A stretch of 64,000 nucleotides of DNA. Origin: Balneola sp. GTDB lineage: Bacteria; Bacteroidota; Rhodothermia; Balneolales; Balneolaceae. Within the stretch, counting starts at the first letter, position 1. Each line of letters begins with the position of its first letter. Position numbers and translations under genes: made by a program. The notes under the pieces were generated by a model. That model had not been told where the DNA came from. It did not search any database and saw nothing but the letters and a program-made list of their open reading frames with translations. This document shows positions 60,407-64,000 of this stretch, piece after piece. The DNA is taken from contig JAEPNB010000003.1 of the NCBI GenBank assembly GCA_017643645.1, positions 1-64,000 of the forward strand. Reading direction: 5' to 3'.

Positions 60407-63400
60407 ATGAAGAAACTCAATTTAATTACGCTAGTAATTTTCTTGATCACGAGTACATTTACGGTATTTGCTCAGGAAAAATCAAAAGTAGCATCAACAA
60501 ATTATAACGCACTAGAACTCAGAAATGTGAGTACGGGTTTTGCTTCGGGGCGTATAGCGGATATCGCTATTCATCCTGAGAACGAAAATGTATGGTACGT
60601 TGCCGTAGGTTCGGGGGGTGTATGGAAAACTGAGAATGCATCAATCACATGGAAACCAATTTTTGATAATCAGTCTTCCTATTCAATAGGTAGTATTGCT
60701 ATAGATCCGAGTACTCCATCAACGGTATGGGTTGGAACAGGTGAGAATGTAGGTGGTCGTCATGTCGGTTTTGGAGACGGGATTTATAAAAGTACTGATG
60801 ACGGGAATTCATGGAAGAATATGGGATTAAAAGAATCAGAGCATATTTCAACCATCATCGTTCATCCAACAAATTCTGACATTGTTTGGGTTGCAGCTCA
60901 AGGGCCACTTTGGAAAAAAGGTGGGGAAAGAGGTTTGTACATGACCGAAGACGGCGGAGATACCTGGACTAAAACGCTTGGAGATGATGAATGGACGGGA
61001 GTTACAGATATTGTGATCGATCCGAGAGATCCCGGGGTATTGTATGCAGCAACCTGGCAAAGACACAGAACGGTAGCTGCTTATTTAGGCGGCGGACCGG
61101 GAAGTGGTTTGCATAAATCTACTGACGGTGGCAAAACCTGGATAGAATTGAAAAATGGTATTCCCGGATCTAATCTTGGAAAAATTGGTTTAGCGATTTC
61201 TCCACAAAACCCTGACATCGTATATGCCGCAATTGAGTTGGATCATACGAAAGGTGGTTTATTTATGACCGAAAATAAAGGTGCCAGCTGGAAAAAAATG
61301 TCTGATATGGTTTCAGGAGGAACGGGACCTCATTATTATCAGGAGTTATATGCTTCTCCGCATCATTTTGGTAGATTATATTTAATGAATGTGAGAACTA
61401 TTGTATCAAACGATCACGGTAAAACATATCAAACTATATCAGAACAAAATAAGCATTCTGATAATCATGCATTGGCTTTCCGTTCAGACGATCCTGATTA
61501 TCTGTTGATGGGATCAGATGGTGGTATTTACGAAAGTTATGATCATGGTGATAATTGGAGATACATCCCAAACCTTCCACTTACTCAGTATTACAAAGTT
61601 GCAGTCGATAATGAAAAGCCGTTTTATAATATGTATGGCGGAACTCAGGATAATGGTACCCATGAAGGACCATCCAGGACAGATCTGAGTGAAGGAATCA
61701 GAAATGCAGACTGGAAGCATATTTTGTTTGCTGATGGTCATGATACTGCAACAGAGCCCGGAAACCCTGACATCGTTTACGGTGAAACGCAGCAGGGAGG
61801 TTTACACCGTATAGACAGAAGAACAGGAGAAGTTGTATTTATCCAGCCTCAGGCTCGTGAAGGAGAAGAATTTGAGAGATTCAATTGGGATGCTCCTATT
61901 TTAATCAGTCCGCACAGCCCGACAAGGTTATACTTCGCTTCTCAAAGAGTCTGGAGATCTGATGACCGTGGAGACAGCTGGACTCCGATTTCGGGAGATC
62001 TTACTAAAGATCAGGAAAGAATTACGTTACCAATTATGGGCAAGCAACAAAGCTGGGACAATGCCTGGGATGTTGGAGCGATGTCGGTATACAATACAAT
62101 TACATCGTTAGGAGAATCTCCGCTGGTAGAAGGTTTGCTTTATGCCGGAACCGATGATGGCATCATTCAGGTTTCAGAGAACGGAGGCGAAAGCTGGACG
62201 AAAGTAAATGTTGGCGATATAAGAGGTATTCCGGAAACTGCTTTTGTAAATGATATCCGTGCGGATCTATATGATGCGAATACTGTTTATGCAGCATTGG
62301 ATAACCATAAATATGGCGACTTCAATTCATACCTGATCAAAAGTACGAACAGAGGAAAGTCGTGGACTTCTATCTCCGGTAATCTGCCTGAAAGACATTT
62401 AGTGTGGAGAATGGTACAGGATCACGTGGATAAAGATCTGCTTTTTGCGGCAACTGAATTCGGTGTGTTCTTTACTACAGACGGAGGAGACGAATGGGTG
62501 CAACTAAAAGGTGGAGCACCAACAATTTCATTCAGAGACATCACTATTCAAAGAGAGCATAATGATCTTGTAGCAGCTTCTTTTGGTAGGGGTTTCTTTG
62601 TGTTGGATGATATAAGCCCTTTAAGAAATATTGATGAAGAAACGTTGAACCAGGATGCCGTTCTGTTCCAAAGCAGAGACGTCTTTTGGTATCTTCCAAG
62701 AAATGTTGAGATTGATCCCGGTGCTTCTTTTTATACAGCAGATAACCCACCCCATGGAGCAGTATTTACATACTATCTGAAGGAAGGCTATTCAACTCTG
62801 GAATCAGCAAGGAAAGAAAAAGAAGATGATTTAAAAAATGATGAAGATGTTTCGTTTCCTGGATGGGATGCTCTTGAAAATGAAATGAGACAAGAAAAAC
62901 CAAGTATCAAGATTACGATCAGAGATGCCAATGGAAACATTGTTAATCATGTAGATGGTTCTGCATCAAAAGGAATACACAGAGTTAACTGGGATATGAC
63001 GTACATGTCAAGAAATGTTGTTCCGTTAGACAGACCCAGAGGCGGAGGTGGTTTCTTCGGAGGTGGATTCCCAGTAGTTCCCGGTACTTACACTGCTACA
63101 CTTGCAGTTGTTGAAAATGGGGAATACAAAGAGTTGTCCGAGCCAATGGAATTTGATCTGGTTCCGCTAAGAGAACCTGCATTAGAAAGAGTTTCTGATG
63201 AAGAACGTTTAAAATTTCAGGATGACCTGATCGCCTTCCAAAATGAAATGACTCAATTTTCTAATAAGATGGACAAGCATATGGATAAAGTTGATGCTAT
63301 GAGAAGAGCTTTAGCAAAATCTACAAATGCTCATCCTGAATTAATGAAAGAGCTTCATGATGCACATGTGAGGTTGTTGGATTTCAGAGAGCAAATGCAA

Positions 63401-63643
63401 GGAAGTGAAGCGAAAGGTTTAATAGGTGAGAGAAGCGCTCCAACACCTGGAAGCAGAATGTTTACAGGTATAAGAGCTATGTTCTCAACATACGGGCCAA
63501 CTCCACTTCATATCAGTACGGTAGAAGCAGGACAAGCTGAATTCGAAGTTATAAATAACAATTTTGAGCAGTTTGAAAATTCTACATTATCGCAGCTTGA
63601 ACAAAGAGTTAAGGCTACTGATGCTCCTCCGATTGAACAGTAA
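60407..63643 (+). CDS. Large secreted Asp-box (VPS10/sortilin-like) protein
   Basis: A signal peptide (1-24, ending TVFAQEK) is followed by beta-propeller repeats with at least nine Asp-box motifs of the SxDxGxxW type, such as STDDGNSWKN, TEDGGDTWTK, STDGGKTWIE, SYDHGDNWRY, SDDRGDSWTP and TTDGGDEWVQ. Two tandem propellers in 740 residues match the VPS10/sortilin/GH74-like fold. The remaining 330 residues are beta-domain plus a glycine-rich loop (PRGGGGFFGGGFPVVPG) and a helical end. No GH74 catalytic Asp pair can be identified with confidence, so a glycosidase role is not claimed. It ends at a strong terminator; no T9SS C-terminal domain was recognised. Confidence 0.85.
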   Translation: MKKLNLITLVIFLITSTFTVFAQEKSKVASTNYNALELRNVSTGFASGRIADIAIHPENENVWYVAVGSGGVWKTENASITWKPIFDNQSSYSIGSIAIDPSTPSTVWVGTGENVGGRHVGFGDGIYKSTDDGNSWKNMGLKESEHISTIIVHPTNSDIVWVAAQGPLWKKGGERGLYMTEDGGDTWTKTLGDDEWTGVTDIVIDPRDPGVLYAATWQRHRTVAAYLGGGPGSGLHKSTDGGKTWIELKNGIPGSNLGKIGLAISPQNPDIVYAAIELDHTKGGLFMTENKGASWKKMSDMVSGGTGPHYYQELYASPHHFGRLYLMNVRTIVSNDHGKTYQTISEQNKHSDNHALAFRSDDPDYLLMGSDGGIYESYDHGDNWRYIPNLPLTQYYKVAVDNEKPFYNMYGGTQDNGTHEGPSRTDLSEGIRNADWKHILFADGHDTATEPGNPDIVYGETQQGGLHRIDRRTGEVVFIQPQAREGEEFERFNWDAPILISPHSPTRLYFASQRVWRSDDRGDSWTPISGDLTKDQERITLPIMGKQQSWDNAWDVGAMSVYNTITSLGESPLVEGLLYAGTDDGIIQVSENGGESWTKVNVGDIRGIPETAFVNDIRADLYDANTVYAALDNHKYGDFNSYLIKSTNRGKSWTSISGNLPERHLVWRMVQDHVDKDLLFAATEFGVFFTTDGGDEWVQLKGGAPTISFRDITIQREHNDLVAASFGRGFFVLDDISPLRNIDEETLNQDAVLFQSRDVFWYLPRNVEIDPGASFYTADNPPHGAVFTYYLKEGYSTLESARKEKEDDLKNDEDVSFPGWDALENEMRQEKPSIKITIRDANGNIVNHVDGSASKGIHRVNWDMTYMSRNVVPLDRPRGGGGFFGGGFPVVPGTYTATLAVVENGEYKELSEPMEFDLVPLREPALERVSDEERLKFQDDLIAFQNEMTQFSNKMDKHMDKVDAMRRALAKSTNAHPELMKELHDAHVRLLDFREQMQGSEAKGLIGERSAPTPGSRMFTGIRAMFSTYGPTPLHISTVEAGQAEFEVINNNFEQFENSTLSQLEQRVKATDAPPIEQ

Positions 63644-63660
63644 ATGAGATGCTATAAATC

Positions 63661-63696
63661 AAAAAGCCTTGTTGATTTTTCAACAGGGCTTTTTTT
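63661..63696 (+). terminator. Terminator after the Asp-box protein gene
   Basis: AAAAGCC-T-TGTTGA / TCAACA-G-GGCTTT stem with a T-run of seven, 18 bases beyond the stop. Confidence 0.9.
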
Positions 63697-63769
63697 ATGG
63701 AATAAAAAGTGGGATTCTTTTCTCTGTTTTGTACATTTAAGCAGGAAATAAACAGATGAAAAAAATATC

Positions 63770-64000
63770 ATGATCAGAAAAGTAATTCCGGTTATTCTTT
63801 GCTTTGTATTATCTACAACTACATTTGCTCAAATTGAAGTAGGAGCTTCTTTTGAACTTAGGGATGAGGAGCCTCAAAGCGGATTTGGTGTTCGAATCCA
63901 ATCGGGTTTTCTTAACTCTTTACCGGTAGTTAATTTCGGATTAAGAGCACATTTCAGCTACTTTAGTGAGACCAATAATATCGATGAAACTACATTTACA
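63770..64000 (+). CDS. Secreted or outer-membrane protein (3' truncated by window)
   Basis: ATG at 63770 opens a frame of 77 codons to the window end, in frame throughout. The first 20 residues (MIRKVIPVILCFVLSTTTFA) form a signal peptide cut before QIEVG. The visible mature part has alternating hydrophobic and polar residues with GFGVRIQSGF and NFGLRAHFSYF, resembling strands of an outer-membrane barrel. No specific family can be named from the fragment. Confidence 0.65.
   Translation, partial: MIRKVIPVILCFVLSTTTFAQIEVGASFELRDEEPQSGFGVRIQSGFLNSLPVVNFGLRAHFSYFSETNNIDETTFT

Noticed and set aside
1-64000. CRISPR arrays, phage genes or transposases
   Set aside because: No regularly spaced direct repeats and no integrase, transposase or capsid-like protein were found; the repeats seen are short and non-coding.

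Overview
The window is about 64 kb of an AT-rich bacterial chromosome carrying mostly housekeeping and metabolic genes. The base use, the strong Lys/Ile/Asn bias, the scarcity of Shine-Dalgarno sequences, a Bacteroidota-type promoter (TTTG, 19 nt, TAnnTTTG), TPR regulators with a C-terminal helix-turn-helix, M56/TonB fusions and many short palindromic intergenic repeats point to the Bacteroidota or sister Balneolota. This is an inference from gene content; no 16S rRNA gene is present. No phage, transposase, CRISPR array or plasmid function was seen.

Layout. 0.4-8.5 kb: rsmE, a Na/phosphate cotransporter divergent from a phosphate-type porin, a hairpin-rich repeat region, a chromate transporter, and a nitrilase plus lycopene cyclase. 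8.5-13 kb: threonine aldolase, a tiny lysine-rich protein, and a DgcN/DgcA-like pair preceded by a threonine-synthase-like PLP enzyme. 13.2-16 kb: a small protein, a biotin carrier and murA in tight overlap, then a secreted barrel-like protein. 16-22.3 kb: a minus-strand histidine operon (hisG, hisD, hisC, hisB, hisH, hisA), headed by a 25-residue leader peptide with ten histidines and interrupted by a DoxX gene on the other strand. 22.4-26.7 kb: a YkoF-like reading frame without ATG, a GIY-YIG protein, lepA, a secreted protein and lepB. 27-34 kb: a CrtA-like protein with an unknown partner, a secreted M24 peptidase and two large TPR proteins. 34-42.5 kb: fatty-acid activation and beta-oxidation (two acyl-CoA ligases, a thioesterase, FadN-like, thiolase, dienoyl-CoA reductase). 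42.5-47.3 kb: an oxidoreductase, PspC, BlaI/BlaR1-like regulators and a fatty-acid desaturase. 47.5-52.4 kb: membrane proteins, a class II photolyase and RarA. 52.4-59.3 kb: a cluster of histidine kinases and response regulators. 59.4-64 kb: a small membrane protein, tRNA-Leu, a very large secreted Asp-box protein and the start of another secreted protein.

How parts fit together. The his leader, its promoter and hisG form a classic attenuation-type arrangement. The cotransporter and porin are a natural phosphate-uptake pair, with an 11-bp-period direct repeat between them that could be a Pho box. The fad genes cover activation, hydration, oxidation, thiolysis and unsaturated-chain handling but lack an acyl-CoA dehydrogenase here. 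Carotenoid functions occur at two places (lycopene cyclase and a CrtA-like monooxygenase).

The most noteworthy observations are the his leader peptide with its promoter abutting the start codon, a three-copy modular repeat whose core is inverted or replaced between copies, a HisB with a shortened N-terminal domain lacking the HAD catalytic motif, a near-perfect 34-bp palindrome inside the his operon, and the YkoF-like frame that would need an AUU start.
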